A DNA stretch of 64,000 nucleotides from an uncultured Sphingomonas sp. (GCA_913775975.1 CAJYLQ010000015.1:19491-83490); one strand, 5' to 3'; shown: positions 35,276 to 45,441, numbered from the stretch's first letter. Notes: generated by a model from the letters alone, not told the origin. Numbers and translations: made by a program.

Positions 35276-36172
35276 ATGATCCGTCCCATTCTCGGTCTTG
35301 TCCTCGCCCCGCTAATCGTCCTTCATGGTGTCGCCATGGCCGCCGATCCGCCAAAGCTGCTTACCTGGCCCGACCTGAAGGGCCGCGCCCGCCCGGCACC
35401 GTCGCACAGCATCCGCTATGGCGCAGACCCGCTGCAGACGGTCGATCTGTGGCTGCCCAAGGGCAAGGGGCGGCACCCCGTCGTGGTGATGGTCCATGGC
35501 GGTTGCTGGCAGAGCGAGATCGCCGACCGCACGCTGATGGACTGGATCGCGGATGATCTGGCCCGCCACGGCGTCGCGGTGTGGAATATCGACTATCGCG
35601 GTGTCGACCGGCCGGGCGGCGGCTATCCCGGCACGTTTCAGGATGCCGCGGCGGCCACCGACCGGCTGCGCGAAGCGGCCGACGCCTATAACCTCGATCT
35701 GACGCGCGTCGTCGCGGTGGGGCACTCCGCCGGCGGGCATCTCGCGCTGTGGCTGGCGGGGCGCGGGCGACTGCCGCAAGGCAGCCCGCTGCGCACCGCC
35801 CGGCCGCTGCGTATCGATCACGTCATCAGCCTCGGCGGCTTGCCAGACCTCGCCGCGACGGAAGCGAGCCCGGACAATGGCTGCGGGACGGAGGTGGTGC
35901 GCCGGCTGACCGGCGACCGGGCGGACCGTTTTTCCGACACCTCCGTACCGGCGCTCCTGCCGCTGGGCGTGCCGCAGGATCTGGTGAACGGGCGAGAGGA
36001 TCGGATCATCCCCTATCGCCTCGCCACCGGTTATGTCGAACAGGCGCGCGCGGCCGGCGACCACGTCACGTTGCATACTGTCCCCGCGACCGGCCATGTC
36101 GAGCTGATCGCCCCCGAAACCGCCGCCTGGGCGACAACTCGGGCACTTGTCCTGAAAGCATTGCGGCGCTGA
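35276..36172 (+). CDS. secreted alpha/beta hydrolase
   Basis: A 298-residue exported esterase-like protein with a signal peptide (MIRPILGLVLAPLIVLHGVAMA). VVVMVHGGCWQSEI is an HGG(C/S)W oxyanion motif of the hormone-sensitive-lipase/kynurenine-formamidase-like group, VAVGHSAGGHLAL holds the nucleophile Ser, REDRIIPYRLA the Asp region and TGHVELIAPE the His. Substrate unknown; the periplasmic location argues against tryptophan catabolism. Confidence 0.88.
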   Translation: MIRPILGLVLAPLIVLHGVAMAADPPKLLTWPDLKGRARPAPSHSIRYGADPLQTVDLWLPKGKGRHPVVVMVHGGCWQSEIADRTLMDWIADDLARHGVAVWNIDYRGVDRPGGGYPGTFQDAAAATDRLREAADAYNLDLTRVVAVGHSAGGHLALWLAGRGRLPQGSPLRTARPLRIDHVISLGGLPDLAATEASPDNGCGTEVVRRLTGDRADRFSDTSVPALLPLGVPQDLVNGREDRIIPYRLATGYVEQARAAGDHVTLHTVPATGHVELIAPETAAWATTRALVLKALRR

Positions 36173-36320
36173 CGCGGCCCGGAATATGCGGGCACCGCCG
36201 CCGTCACCTGATTGCACCCCCCGCCCCCTTCCGCTACAGGCGCGGGCTCACTCTACCGGCCCCGGTTCGCGCGCGTGATGCCCGCGTCGCCGGCGCTACC
36301 CGTTTCCAGAAGGGAAGCCG

Positions 36321-37100
36321 ATGGCACGCCGCCGCCAGATCTACGAAGGCAAGGCCAAGATCCTGTACGAAGGCCCGGAGCCCGGCACGATCATCCAGTA
36401 TTTCAAGGATGACGCCACCGCCTTCAACGCGCAGAAGAAGGGCACGATCAACGGCAAGGGGGTGCTGAACAACCGCATCTCCGAGCATGTGTTCACGCTG
36501 CTCGATCATATCGGCGTGCCGACTCACTTCATCCGCCGCCTGAACATGCGCGAACAGCTGGTGCGGCAGGTGGAGATCGTGCCGATCGAGGTCGTCGTAC
36601 GCAACGTCGCGGCCGGCTCCCTGTCGAAGCGGCTGGGGATCGAGGAGGGCACGAAGCTGCCCCGCACGATCATCGAATATTACTACAAGGACGATGCGCT
36701 CGGCGACCCGATGGTGTCCGAGGAGCATATCGCCTGTTTCGGCTGGGCCAGCCAGGACGAGATGCACGACATCGCCGATCTGGCGATCCGCGTGAACGAT
36801 TTCCTGTGCGGCCTGTTCGCGGGCGTCGGCATCCGTCTTGTCGACTTCAAGCTGGAGTTCGGCCGGGTCTGGGACGACGATTATGGCCGCATCATCCTGG
36901 CCGATGAGATCAGCCCGGACGGCTGCCGCCTGTGGGACATGACCTCGGGCGAGAAGCTGGACAAGGATCGCTTCCGCCGCGACCTGGGCGGCGAGGCGGA
37001 AGCCTATCAGGAGGTCGCACGCCGGCTGGGTCTGATGCCCGAGGGCGAGGAGACGGCGGTGCTGGATCTGGACAGCCATCGCAAGCGGCGGGGTAAGTGA
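36321..37100 (+). CDS. purC: phosphoribosylaminoimidazole-succinocarboxamide synthase
   Basis: A 259-residue SAICAR synthetase, the aspartate-adding step of purine biosynthesis. [15 protein letters not shown] is the N-terminal ATP-binding signature, [16 protein letters not shown] and [15 protein letters not shown] are the conserved ATP/substrate motifs. Length fits the bacterial family. GAAGGGAAG precedes the ATG. It leads a purC-purS-purQ run with purS overlapping its stop. Confidence 0.97.
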   Translation: MARRRQIYEGKAKILYEGPEPGTIIQYFKDDATAFNAQKKGTINGKGVLNNRISEHVFTLLDHIGVPTHFIRRLNMREQLVRQVEIVPIEVVVRNVAAGSLSKRLGIEEGTKLPRTIIEYYYKDDALGDPMVSEEHIACFGWASQDEMHDIADLAIRVNDFLCGLFAGVGIRLVDFKLEFGRVWDDDYGRIILADEISPDGCRLWDMTSGEKLDKDRFRRDLGGEAEAYQEVARRLGLMPEGEETAVLDLDSHRKRRGK

Positions 37101-37330
37101 TGAAGCTGAAGGTTTACGTGACGCTGAAGCCGGGCGTGCTCGATCCCCAGGGCCGGGCGATCCATCACGCGCTGGGTTCACTGGGCTTTGCCGGTGTCGA
37201 GGACGTGCGCGTCGGCCGGCTGATCGAGTTGACCGTCGCGGACGGCACCGAAGACGCTACTGTCGAGGCGATGTGCCGGCAGCTGCTGGCCAACACCGTC
37301 ATCGAGAATTTCCGGATCGAGCACGCCTGA
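37100..37330 (+). CDS. purS: phosphoribosylformylglycinamidine synthase subunit PurS
   Basis: A 76-residue small subunit that bridges PurL and PurQ in FGAM synthase. [21 protein letters not shown] and [10 protein letters not shown] are the family motifs, ending in [12 protein letters not shown]. Its ATG shares a base with the purC stop (TGATG) and its own stop shares a base with the purQ ATG, so all three are coupled. Confidence 0.95.
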   Translation: MKLKVYVTLKPGVLDPQGRAIHHALGSLGFAGVEDVRVGRLIELTVADGTEDATVEAMCRQLLANTVIENFRIEHA

Positions 37331-37998
37331 TGAAAACCGCCGTCCTCGTCTTCCCCGGCTCCAATTGCGATCGCGACATCGCGGTGGCGCTGGAAGCGGT
37401 CACCGGCACCGCCCCCGCGATGGTCTGGCACGGGGAGACGAGCCTGCCGGACGGGATCGGCCTGGTCGCAGTGCCTGGCGGCTTCTCCTATGGCGACTAT
37501 CTGCGCGCCGGTGCGATCGCCGCGCGGTCGCCGGTGATGCGCGCGGTGGTAGAAGCCGCCGGGCGCGGGCTGCCGGTGCTGGGCGTGTGCAACGGCTTCC
37601 AGGTGCTGACCGAGGCGGGGTTGCTGCCCGGCGCGCTGATGCGCAACGCACAGCTCTCCTTCGTCTGCCGCGACGCACCGCTGACGGTGGAGAATGCCGA
37701 CAGTGCGTTTACCCGCCGTTATTCGGCTGGCGAGACGGTCAGCTTCCCGGTCGCACATCATGACGGCAATTACTTTGCCGACACCGACACGCTCGACCGG
37801 CTGGAGGGCGAAGGCCGGGTGGCGTTCCGCTACGCCACGCCGACGAACGGATCGGCGCGGAACATCGCCGGCGTCCTGAACGATCGCGGCAACGTGCTGG
37901 GCATGATGCCGCATCCCGAACGCCGGATCGAGGCGGCGCATGGCGGCACCGACGGACGCCGCCTGTTCGAGGGGCTGATGGAGACGGTGGGCGCATGA
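37330..37998 (+). CDS. purQ: phosphoribosylformylglycinamidine synthase subunit PurQ
   Basis: A 222-residue class I glutamine amidotransferase that supplies ammonia for FGAM synthesis. [14 protein letters not shown] and [15 protein letters not shown] are N-terminal signatures, [20 protein letters not shown] holds the nucleophile Cys, and [10 protein letters not shown] holds the His/Glu pair. The large subunit purL does not follow; a GFA-family gene overlaps its stop instead, so purL is elsewhere. Confidence 0.96.
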   Translation: MKTAVLVFPGSNCDRDIAVALEAVTGTAPAMVWHGETSLPDGIGLVAVPGGFSYGDYLRAGAIAARSPVMRAVVEAAGRGLPVLGVCNGFQVLTEAGLLPGALMRNAQLSFVCRDAPLTVENADSAFTRRYSAGETVSFPVAHHDGNYFADTDTLDRLEGEGRVAFRYATPTNGSARNIAGVLNDRGNVLGMMPHPERRIEAAHGGTDGRRLFEGLMETVGA

Positions 37999-38438
37999 GC
38001 GGCGACGGGTTCGTGCCGGTCACGGGCGGATGCCTGTGCGGCGCGATCCGCTACACGCTCACCGCGCCGCCGGTAACGGCCCGGACGTGCTGGTGCCGCC
38101 TGTGCCAGTATCTGGGCGCCGGGACCGCGACCGCGAACATGATCGTGCCGCGCGATGCGCTGACGCTGACCGGCGCGATGGGCGATTACCGCTCCGTCGC
38201 GGATAGCGGCAGCGTGATGCACCGGAATTTCTGCATCACCTGCGGCACCCCGATCGGCGGCCATGCGGAGCCACGGCCGCATCTGTACGTGCTGCGCATC
38301 GGCACGCTGGACGATCCGAACCGCTACGCGCCGCAGTCGACGATCTGGACCGCGACCGCGCCGCACTGGGCGGTGTTCGACCCCGCCCTGCCGCAAGCCG
38401 CCGGGCAGACCCTGCCGCCCCCGCCTGCCGGTAACTGA
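37995..38438 (+). CDS. GFA family zinc-binding protein
   Basis: A 147-residue protein of the GFA (Gfa/CENP-V) fold. Zinc ligands are in [19 protein letters not shown] and [11 protein letters not shown], arranged as for the two Zn sites of this family. Some members bind glutathione-hydroxymethyl adducts, but most have unknown activity. It overlaps purQ by four bases, so it is probably co-translated with the purine genes by accident of operon structure or for a shared role that I cannot name. Confidence 0.88.
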   Translation: MSGDGFVPVTGGCLCGAIRYTLTAPPVTARTCWCRLCQYLGAGTATANMIVPRDALTLTGAMGDYRSVADSGSVMHRNFCITCGTPIGGHAEPRPHLYVLRIGTLDDPNRYAPQSTIWTATAPHWAVFDPALPQAAGQTLPPPPAGN

Positions 38439-38448
38439 CCCGCACGGA

Positions 38449-39201
38449 TCAGGCGAAGCGCCGCTCCGGCTCGGCCCCGCCGGCCTCGTCCAGGATCAGG
38501 CGGCGATATTCCTGTTCGGCGGTGCCATAGGTATCGCCGGCCAACTCGGTCAGCTTGTCGCGATCGCGCACGATCACGCGGCCACGCAACGCACGTACCG
38601 CGTGATGCGCTTCCAGCCGGTGCAGCGCCTCCGTCACGCTCGACCGGCGCACGCCCAGCATCAGGCGAAACTCCTCGTGCGTCAGGCAGATCTCATCCGC
38701 GCTGAGGCGGTCGTGATAGAGGAGGATCCAGCGCGCCATGCGCCGCTCCACCGGGTGCACCAGCGAGGATACGATCGTCCGGCCCATCTGAATCATCAGC
38801 ACATTAGCAAAGCGCAACATCCGCAGGCCCAGATCTCCGTGCTCCGCAAGAATGCCGCGAAACACGTCGGCATCGATGCGCAGCATCGTCCCGCCCTCCG
38901 CCCGCATGACGACGTCGTGCGGCCAGCGATCGTCACCCATCAGCAGCGGCCAGCCGAAATACCCCTCTCGTCCGACCAGCCCGACCGCCAGCTTACGCGG
39001 CCCCTCATCGGTGGGAGACAGGATCGCGGCGATCCCCGCTTCGGGAAAGGCGATGAAACGGATCGGCTGCCCGGCCTCCGCCATGACATCATCGACCGAA
39101 AACGTGACGCGCTCCAGATGCGGCGCCAAAAGCTCCAACTGGTCCTTCGGCAACGACCGTAACAGCAGGTTGCCGGTTTCATCCATCTTCGTGATCCCCA
39201 T
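38449..39201 (-). CDS. Crp/Fnr family transcriptional regulator
   Basis: A 250-residue regulator with an N-terminal cyclic-nucleotide-type beta barrel and a C-terminal winged helix. SVDDVMAEAGQPIRFIAFPEAG is in the sensory domain and EEFRLMLGVRRSSVTEALHRLE is the recognition helix region. No Cys cluster of the Fnr kind is present in the N-terminus, so it is not an oxygen-sensing Fnr. Divergent from a catalase-like gene, it may control that gene. Confidence 0.9.
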   Translation of the reverse strand: MGITKMDETGNLLLRSLPKDQLELLAPHLERVTFSVDDVMAEAGQPIRFIAFPEAGIAAILSPTDEGPRKLAVGLVGREGYFGWPLLMGDDRWPHDVVMRAEGGTMLRIDADVFRGILAEHGDLGLRMLRFANVLMIQMGRTIVSSLVHPVERRMARWILLYHDRLSADEICLTHEEFRLMLGVRRSSVTEALHRLEAHHAVRALRGRVIVRDRDKLTELAGDTYGTAEQEYRRLILDEAGGAEPERRFA

Positions 39202-39251
39202 GAACCGTGATTATTGAGACAAGCGCGGCGATTAAAGAGGTTCCACGGGCT

Positions 39252-39281
39252 TTGACCCATTTTTGCCCGGTTCCGTACGAA
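39252..39281 (+). promoter_or_regulatory. candidate sigma-70-like promoter of the catalase-like gene
   Basis: TTGACC and TACGAA are separated by 18 bases, about 55 bases before the ATG. The -10 match is weak. I looked for GGAAC-N16/17-CGTT (the EcfG stress promoter) in this gap and did not find it. Confidence 0.3.
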
Positions 39282-39334
39282 ACTTATGGGTCGGTTGCCC
39301 GGTTGGCGTGATCCATATCAGCTGGAGTTTCGCC

Positions 39335-40417
39335 ATGACCTCTTCACCGATCCGCTATCGCGCAGATGTCGAGGTCGTTCAGCCCAACGAAAGTGATGTT
39401 ATTCGTGACCTTAACAGCAGTTTCGATGTGATCCTCGAACGGACGGCGGAGGATTACGACCATGGCGTGCGATCGGTTCATGCCAAGTCGCACGGAATCA
39501 TGGCAGGGACGCTGACCATCGATCCCGATCTTTCTTCCGAATTGGCACAGGGCGTATTCGCCAGCGCGGGCACGCACGCGGTGTTCATCAGACTTTCGAC
39601 GAACGCGGGTGACCTGCTGCCCGACGCGATCAGCCTGCCGCGCGGCATGGCGATCAAGGTGCTGGACGTGGATGGCGATCGCCTGCCGGGCGCGGAGGGC
39701 CGAACACAGGATTTCATCCTGGTCAATGCGCCCGTCTTCCAGGCAAAAACGGCGGAGAAATTCCTCGGCAATCTGAAGCTGCTGGCAAAGACGACGGACC
39801 GGATCGAAGGGACGAAGACCGTCGTGTCGGCCGCCCTGCGCGGGGTCCGGCACGCGCTGGAGGCGGTGGGCGTGGAAAGCCCGGCAGTAAACACGCTGGG
39901 CGGTGCTCCCAATAGCGAGCCGCTCGGCGAAACCTATTATTCCGCCACGCCATTCCGCTACGGCGAGTATATCGCGAAGTTCCGCGTTCGCCCCCTCGCC
40001 CCCGCGCAGGTCGCGCTGACCGGTCAGGAGATCGATCCCAAGGGTCGCCGCAACGCGATCCGGGAAGAGGTGCGCGCGCAGATGCAGGGTATGGCTGCGG
40101 AATGGGAATTCGCGGTGCAGCTATGCCGTGATCTGGATCGCCAGCCCGTCGAGGATCCAACAGTCGTTTGGGACGAGTCTGAGGCACCGTTCCAGCGGGT
40201 GGGCACGATCCGCGCGGAGCGACAGGATAGCTGGGAGCCGCAGCTGGTGCGGCAGGTGAACGAGGAAATGCGGTTCAGCATCTGGACGGGGCTTGCCGCA
40301 CACCAGCCGTTGGGCAACATCAACCGCGCTCGCCGCGAGACCTATCGCCACTCCGCCGACTTTCGCGCGCGGATCAATGCGTGCCCGTATCACGAGCCGT
40401 CCGGCGCGGCCGACTGA
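39335..40417 (+). CDS. catalase-like haem protein, short form
   Basis: A 360-residue member of the catalase superfamily core. GVRSVHAKSHGIMAG holds the distal haem His (His49), FIRLSTNAGD corresponds to the conserved FSTxxGE strand, and LPRGMAIKVLD and GRTQDFILVNAPVF follow in order. The usual proximal haem Tyr motif is not visible, and the C-terminal extension of full catalases is missing. Related short proteins may be peroxidases or act on fatty-acid hydroperoxides. The ATG with GGAG upstream is used. Divergent from a Crp/Fnr regulator. Confidence 0.85.
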   Translation: MTSSPIRYRADVEVVQPNESDVIRDLNSSFDVILERTAEDYDHGVRSVHAKSHGIMAGTLTIDPDLSSELAQGVFASAGTHAVFIRLSTNAGDLLPDAISLPRGMAIKVLDVDGDRLPGAEGRTQDFILVNAPVFQAKTAEKFLGNLKLLAKTTDRIEGTKTVVSAALRGVRHALEAVGVESPAVNTLGGAPNSEPLGETYYSATPFRYGEYIAKFRVRPLAPAQVALTGQEIDPKGRRNAIREEVRAQMQGMAAEWEFAVQLCRDLDRQPVEDPTVVWDESEAPFQRVGTIRAERQDSWEPQLVRQVNEEMRFSIWTGLAAHQPLGNINRARRETYRHSADFRARINACPYHEPSGAAD

Positions 40418-40438
40418 TGCCGCAGCCGAGGGACCGGC

Positions 40439-41089
40439 CTATTTCGTCAGGCGGCGGATGAAGCCGATCAGCCCGGTCTGCCGCGAGCGCTTCAACCGTT
40501 CCGCCGCCAGAATGGTCTTCACGCCGCGGAAGCACGCCTCGACATCGTCGTTGACCAGCACGTAGTCATAGCCGTCCCAATGGCTGACCTCGTTGGTCGC
40601 GCGGGCCATGCGGGCATCAATGACGGACTGCGCGTCGGTGCCACGCCGTTCGAGGCGGTTGCGCAGCTCGGTCATCGACGGGGGGAAGATGAAGACCCGC
40701 ACCACATCGCCACCGGCGATCTGGAACAGCTGCTGCGCACCCTGCCAGTCGATGTCGAAAAGAACGTCCTTGCCCGCATCGAGCAACGCCTCGACCGGGG
40801 CGCGCGGCGTGCCATAGCGATTGTCGAAGACATGCGCCCATTCGATGAACTCGTCGGCCGCCGCCATCCGGCGGAATTCCTCGAGATCGACGAAATGATA
40901 GTCCTTTCCATCGACCTCGCCGGGCCGCATCGGGCGCGTGGTCGCGGAGACGGACATGGCCAGCTCCGGCTCGTCGGCCAGCAGCATCCGCGCGATCGTA
41001 GATTTGCCCGCACCAGATGGCGAGGACAGAACGAACAGAACGCCGCGCCGCTTCAAGCCGTGCGGGTCGTTGGAATGATGATGCGCCAT
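40439..41089 (-). CDS. gmk: guanylate kinase
   Basis: A 216-residue kinase converting GMP to GDP. The P-loop SSPSGAGKSTIAR, the GMP-binding VSATTRPMRPGEVDGKDYHF and the lid segment FPPSMTELRNRLERRG are all present. I start at MAHHHSNDPHG; an upstream in-frame extension of 37 residues is not family-like. The gene is convergent with the catalase-like gene and follows two small membrane-protein genes by ~40 bases. Confidence 0.96.
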   Translation of the reverse strand: MAHHHSNDPHGLKRRGVLFVLSSPSGAGKSTIARMLLADEPELAMSVSATTRPMRPGEVDGKDYHFVDLEEFRRMAAADEFIEWAHVFDNRYGTPRAPVEALLDAGKDVLFDIDWQGAQQLFQIAGGDVVRVFIFPPSMTELRNRLERRGTDAQSVIDARMARATNEVSHWDGYDYVLVNDDVEACFRGVKTILAAERLKRSRQTGLIGFIRRLTK

Positions 41090-41129
41090 GCGCGCCTTTG
41101 GCCGGCGCATGGCGCATTGGTCAAGAGGA

Positions 41130-41339
41130 TCAGATGGCGGGCGGCACCGCGCGCGAGGCGCGATGGCGATCATACGCCTTCTTGGCGACGTAACCGCCAC
41201 CGAGCAGCATCCCGAGCGGGCCCATGCGGCGCAGGCCGCCGCCGATCAGCGCGCCGAGCGCTGCGCCCTTTATTCCGCCCGCGCCATCACGACGATCCAG
41301 TTCGCGCCCGACAAGCGCACCGATGATCTTGCCAATCAT
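41130..41339 (-). CDS. small glycine-rich membrane protein (second of a pair)
   Basis: A 69-residue protein: MIGKIIGALVGREL, then GAALGALIGGGLRRMGPLGMLLGGGYVAKKAYDRHR. Gly spacing in the hydrophobic stretch resembles a glycine zipper, suggesting a membrane-inserted helix hairpin. Its ATG overlaps the stop of the preceding small gene (ATGA), so the two are translationally coupled and probably act together. No named family is recognised. Confidence 0.65.
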   Translation of the reverse strand: MIGKIIGALVGRELDRRDGAGGIKGAALGALIGGGLRRMGPLGMLLGGGYVAKKAYDRHRASRAVPPAI

Positions 41340-41545
41340 TCCATCTCTCCGAAAACCTTGTCTTTCAATTCCGTGGCACCGCGCAGCACGGCCCAGCCCA
41401 CCGCCCAGGTCACGGCAACGGGCAACACGACCTTCAGCACATTGGCGACGATGGCACCCTTGATTGCGCCGTCGGCAATCCCGTCGTCCCCGTCCATGCT
41501 GTCGATCAGGCCGCCGATCAGCCCTCCGATGGTCGTTGCGCCCAC
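41336..41545 (-). CDS. small glycine-zipper-like membrane protein (first of a pair)
   Basis: A 69-residue protein beginning MGATTIGGLIGGLIDSMDGDDG, a GxxxG-type segment, followed by a hydrophobic stretch VLKVVLPVAVTWAVGWAVLRG and a charged tail. Predicted to sit in the inner membrane. It is ~55 bases downstream of fumC on the same strand and overlaps the next small gene by four bases. Function unknown. Confidence 0.65.
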   Translation of the reverse strand: MGATTIGGLIGGLIDSMDGDDGIADGAIKGAIVANVLKVVLPVAVTWAVGWAVLRGATELKDKVFGEME

Positions 41546-41601
41546 GTAGCAGTCTCCTTCGCCGGAAAAAGCGCCGCAACTGCCGCAAGGTTCCCGGCCG
41601 G

Positions 41602-42996
41602 TCAGCCGCCCAGCATGTCTTCGGGCCGCACCACGCGATCGAAGGTTTCGGCATCGACCAGCCCCAGCGCCACCGCCGCTTCCTTCAATGTCTGCCCGGT
41701 GTGATGCGCATGCTTCGCGATCTTCGCGGCATTGTCATAGCCGATATGCGGCGCGAGCGCGGTGACAAGCATCAGCGACCGATCGAGCAGCTCGCCGATC
41801 CGCGCCCGGTTCGGCTCCAGCCCGTCGACGCAGTGCGTCGCAAACGTCTCCATCCCCGTCGCCAGCAGATCGACCGATCGCAGCATCGCCGCGCCGATCA
41901 CCGGCTTGAAGACGTTGAGTTCCAGATGCCCCTGCGCGCCGCCGACCGTGACAGTGACGTGGTTGCCCATCACCTGCGCCGCGACCATCGTCAGCATCTC
42001 GCACTGCGTCGGGTTCACCTTGCCCGGCATGATCGAGCTTCCCGGCTCGTTGGCGGGCAGGTCCAGTTCGCCGAGGCCACAGCGCGGGCCGGACCCCAGC
42101 AAACGGATGTCGTTCGCGATCTTCGTCAGCGCCACCGCCAGCGTGTTGAGCCGCCCGGAAAAGTCGACCAACGTGTCATGGCTCGCCAGCGCCTCGAACT
42201 TGTTGGGCGCGGGGGCGAAGGCGATGCCGGTCAGGTCGGACAAGGCGGCCGCCACATCGGCATCGAAGCCGGCGGGCGCGTTCAGCCCGGTGCCCACCGC
42301 CGTCCCGCCCTGCGCCAGCCGCGTCAGGCCGTGTTCGATCAACGGCAGCGTACGCGTCCGCGCCAGGCGGATCTGCGCGTACCAGCCCGATGCCTCCTGC
42401 CCCAGCGTCAGCGGCGTCGCGTCCTGCAGATGCGTACGGCCGATCTTGACGATATCACCCCACGCCTCCGCCTTGGCGAGCAGCGCGGCCTCCAGCCGCT
42501 CCATCGCGGGCACCAGCCGGCGCGTCGCCGCGATGGCGGTGGCGACATGCAGCGCGGTCGGGAAGCTGTCGTTCGAGGACTGGCCACGATTGACGTCGTC
42601 GTTCGGGTGGACGGGCGTCTTGCCGCCACGCGTGCCGGCCAGCGCCTCGTTGGCGAGGCCGGCGATCACCTCGTTGACGTTCATGTTGGACTGAGTGCCG
42701 CTGCCCGTCTGCCAGATGACGAGCGGGAACTGGTCGTCGGCCTCACCTGCCACGATCCGTGCGGCGGCCGCTTCGATCGCATCCGCCTTGTCGGCGGCAA
42801 GGCCATGGCGGCGATTCACCCGCGCCGCCGCCTGCTTCACCAGCGCAAGCGCGTGGACGATCTCGATCGGCATCCGTTCGCGCGGGCCGAAGGGGAAGTT
42901 GCCGATCGACCGTTGCGTCTGCGCGCCCCAATAGGCATCGGCAGGCACCTCGATCGCGCCGATCGAGTCGGTTTCCGTCCGCGTCGTGCTGGTCAT
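41602..42996 (-). CDS. fumC: fumarate hydratase, class II
   Basis: A 464-residue oxygen-stable fumarase that interconverts fumarate and malate. The signature [15 protein letters not shown] and the [23 protein letters not shown] segment (here [10 protein letters not shown]) are typical, as is [15 protein letters not shown] start at [13 protein letters not shown]; the longer frame upstream is not fumarase-like. In the context of the tyrosine genes that yield fumarate this is central metabolism, not a dedicated partner. Confidence 0.96.
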   Translation of the reverse strand: MTSTTRTETDSIGAIEVPADAYWGAQTQRSIGNFPFGPRERMPIEIVHALALVKQAAARVNRRHGLAADKADAIEAAAARIVAGEADDQFPLVIWQTGSGTQSNMNVNEVIAGLANEALAGTRGGKTPVHPNDDVNRGQSSNDSFPTALHVATAIAATRRLVPAMERLEAALLAKAEAWGDIVKIGRTHLQDATPLTLGQEASGWYAQIRLARTRTLPLIEHGLTRLAQGGTAVGTGLNAPAGFDADVAAALSDLTGIAFAPAPNKFEALASHDTLVDFSGRLNTLAVALTKIANDIRLLGSGPRCGLGELDLPANEPGSSIMPGKVNPTQCEMLTMVAAQVMGNHVTVTVGGAQGHLELNVFKPVIGAAMLRSVDLLATGMETFATHCVDGLEPNRARIGELLDRSLMLVTALAPHIGYDNAAKIAKHAHHTGQTLKEAAVALGLVDAETFDRVVRPEDMLGG

Positions 42997-43102
42997 CGCA
43001 ATCCTCAAAGCCGGCCAGGGTTCACCCCCACAAAGGGTCAAACCGGCCAAGGTTGCAACCGGCGCGCCGCCCCGCCACGCGGAAGCGGCGCGTCGAGAGG
43101 CG

Positions 43103-44662
43103 TCAGTGGGCGCCGGGCACCGGCGGCTCGATGGCCCCCTCCGGCGTCTCAACGATGCCACGCCCCAGATGGCTCGCGCCCTTACCGTACGCGAAATAGA
43201 CGCCCAACCCGATCGCACCCCACAGGAAGAAGACAAGCATCGCCTGCCATGGCAGGTTCACGAACAGGAAGATGCAGCCGACAATCGTCGCCGGCCCGAC
43301 GAACCACAGCGCCGGCGTACGGAACGACCGCTTCGCGTTCGGCTGCGACTTGCGCAGCATCATCACGTTGATCGCGACCATCATGAAGGCATAGAGCGTA
43401 CCCGCATTCGCCCAGTCCGCCAGCTGCCCCACCGGCAGGAAGGCGGCGGCGATGGCGACGGCGACGCCGGTCATCATCGTCACGACGTGCGGCGTCTTCC
43501 ACTTCGGGTGGACGCGGCTCAGCACGGCGGGCAGCAGGCCGTCGCGGCTCATCACGAAGAAGATGCGCGTCTGGCCGAACAGCAAGATCAGGATGACCGA
43601 CGGCAGCGCGACATTCGCGGCGATGCCCAGCACGTTGCCGATCGGGCCGAAGCCGATGACGCGCAACACATGCGCCAGCGCCTCATTCGAACAGACCAGC
43701 GCCTCATGATATTGCGGCAGCGCGCACTGGCGGGCGAGTTCGGGAGAACCCGCTTCCAGCGGCACGCCCGCGATCGCACTCATGATCGGTTGTCCGCCGA
43801 TCGCACCGATCGCGCCGGCCGAAACGACGATATAGAAGACGGTGCAGATCAGCAGCGATCCGATCAGGCCGATCGGCACGTTGCGCTGCGGATTCTTCGT
43901 CTCTTCCGCCGCCGTCGAAACCGCGTCGAAACCGACATAGGCGAAGAAGATGGTGGCCGCCGCGCCAACCGCGCCGACGCCGCTGCCGATCCCGCCGAAC
44001 ACACCCGCCGGCAGGAAGGGGCTGTAGTTGGCGGCGTCGATCTTGGGCAGCGTCAGCGCGGAGAAGACGGTGAGCGCGATCACCTTGATGCCGACCAGGA
44101 TCGCATTGACCTTCGCGCTTTCCGACGTGCCGACCATCAGCAGCCACGTCATCAGCAGCGCGATGAACACCGCCGGCAGGTTGACGAGACCACCCGGCGC
44201 GCCGCCCAGCGCCAGCGGACCGGCGCTCGCCCAGGCGGGCAGATGGATACCCAGAAACTGGTTGAGGATCGTCCCGCTGAAATAGCCCGACCAGCTGACC
44301 GACACCGCGCTCGCCGCGACGGCATATTCCAGGATCAACGCCCACCCGACCGTCCAGGCGACCGTCTCCCCCAGGGTCGTATAGCTGTAGGTATAGGCGC
44401 TGCCCGCGACCGGGATCATCGCCGCGATCTCCGCATAGCAGAGCGCGGCGACGATGCAGATTGCACCCGCTATGGCGAAGGCGAGCATCAGCCCCGGCCC
44501 CGCCTTCTGCGCACCGACGGCGGTGAGGACGAAAATGCCGCCGCCGATGACGCAGCCGATGCCGAACAGCATCAACTGGAACCAGCCCAGCGTACGGTGG
44601 AGCGACTTGCTTTCGGCGGTCGCCAGAATGGCGTCCAATGGCTTTACGCGGCCAAAGATCAT
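43103..44662 (-). CDS. APC family amino acid permease (cationic amino acid type)
   Basis: A 519-residue permease with about 12-14 hydrophobic segments. [19 protein letters not shown] is the first-segment Gly-rich substrate motif, and [17 protein letters not shown] and [20 protein letters not shown] are hallmarks of the CAT-like APC branch, which often moves basic amino acids. The likely start is [11 protein letters not shown]; the upstream in-frame TTG adds 11 residues with no family match. A periplasmic loop with two Cys ([15 protein letters not shown]) lies around residue 310. Confidence 0.93.
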   Translation of the reverse strand: MIFGRVKPLDAILATAESKSLHRTLGWFQLMLFGIGCVIGGGIFVLTAVGAQKAGPGLMLAFAIAGAICIVAALCYAEIAAMIPVAGSAYTYSYTTLGETVAWTVGWALILEYAVAASAVSVSWSGYFSGTILNQFLGIHLPAWASAGPLALGGAPGGLVNLPAVFIALLMTWLLMVGTSESAKVNAILVGIKVIALTVFSALTLPKIDAANYSPFLPAGVFGGIGSGVGAVGAAATIFFAYVGFDAVSTAAEETKNPQRNVPIGLIGSLLICTVFYIVVSAGAIGAIGGQPIMSAIAGVPLEAGSPELARQCALPQYHEALVCSNEALAHVLRVIGFGPIGNVLGIAANVALPSVILILLFGQTRIFFVMSRDGLLPAVLSRVHPKWKTPHVVTMMTGVAVAIAAAFLPVGQLADWANAGTLYAFMMVAINVMMLRKSQPNAKRSFRTPALWFVGPATIVGCIFLFVNLPWQAMLVFFLWGAIGLGVYFAYGKGASHLGRGIVETPEGAIEPPVPGAH

Positions 44663-44752
44663 GTAAGCGGAACCCCCCGAGGGAATATGCGTCAAACCGG
44701 GGAGCCTATAGGGAATTCTTAACCGCGCAATCCCCCGCGCAATCTCCTTGCG

Positions 44753-45130
44753 TCAGCGCGTAATCATCGGACCGAGCGGCGCACCGCCGAACAGGTGGAC
44801 ATGCAGGTGCGGAACCTCCTGCCCGCCATGCGCGCCGACATTGGCGAGCAACCGGTAACCGGGCGCGACGAGGCCGTTCTCGCGCGCCACATGACCGACC
44901 GCGCGGATGAAGCCGGCGATTTCCTCAGCCGTGGCACGCGCGCTGAAATCGTCCCACGACACATAGGCTCCGCGTGGAATGACGAGGATGTGGACCGGCG
45001 CCTGCGGGGCGATATCGTGAAAGGCGATCGCCCATTCGTCCTCATGGACGCGGGTCGAGGGAATCTCCCCGCGCAGGATACGGGCGAATATGTTGCCCTC
45101 GTCATAGGGCTGCGTCGCGTCGATCGGCAT
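44753..45130 (-). CDS. HIT family hydrolase (HINT-like)
   Basis: A 125-residue histidine-triad protein. The triad motif HLHVHLFGG is near the C-terminus, and IFARILRGEIPSTRV is the conserved N-terminal strand of the HINT branch, which hydrolyses nucleoside phosphoramidates. Its ATG shares a base with the hisE stop (TGATG), making it the last gene of the histidine operon. Confidence 0.93.
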   Translation of the reverse strand: MPIDATQPYDEGNIFARILRGEIPSTRVHEDEWAIAFHDIAPQAPVHILVIPRGAYVSWDDFSARATAEEIAGFIRAVGHVARENGLVAPGYRLLANVGAHGGQEVPHLHVHLFGGAPLGPMITR

Positions 45131-45441
45131 CAGCGGTTCCTTCCGGCCTTTTCCTCGATCCCCGACACGCCCTCGCGTCGGGTCAATTCGGCCCGCACAT
45201 CGTCCAGCGACAGGCCGGCATCCGCCAGCAGCACCGCGAGGTGGAAGATCAGATCGGCGGACTCCGACACCAGCTTGTCGGGCTGGACGAGCGCGGCGAT
45301 GACGGTCTCCGTCGCCTCCTCGCCCAGTTTCTGCACCATCTTCGGCCGTCCCTTCGCGAACAGGCTGGCGACATAGCTTGCGGCGGGATCGGTATCGCGC
45401 CGGGCGCGGATCGTGGTTTCCAGGCGGTCGAATGCGTCCAT
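45130..45441 (-). CDS. hisE: phosphoribosyl-ATP diphosphatase
   Basis: A 103-residue MazG-like pyrophosphatase catalysing the second step of histidine biosynthesis. DPAASYVASLFAKGRPKMVQKL and EEATETVIAAL plus SESADLIFHLAVLLADAGL carry the conserved Glu/Asp metal ligands. I use the ATG of MDAFDRLETT, which fits family N-termini; an upstream TTG would add 12 residues. HisI is not fused to it and is not nearby. Confidence 0.94.
   Translation of the reverse strand: MDAFDRLETTIRARRDTDPAASYVASLFAKGRPKMVQKLGEEATETVIAALVQPDKLVSESADLIFHLAVLLADAGLSLDDVRAELTRREGVSGIEEKAGRNR

Noticed and set aside
41602..43236. N-terminally extended fumarase (544 residues)
   Set aside because: The added ~80 residues are Arg/Ser-rich and overlap the permease gene antisense-free only by chance; family length is reached from [10 protein letters not shown].
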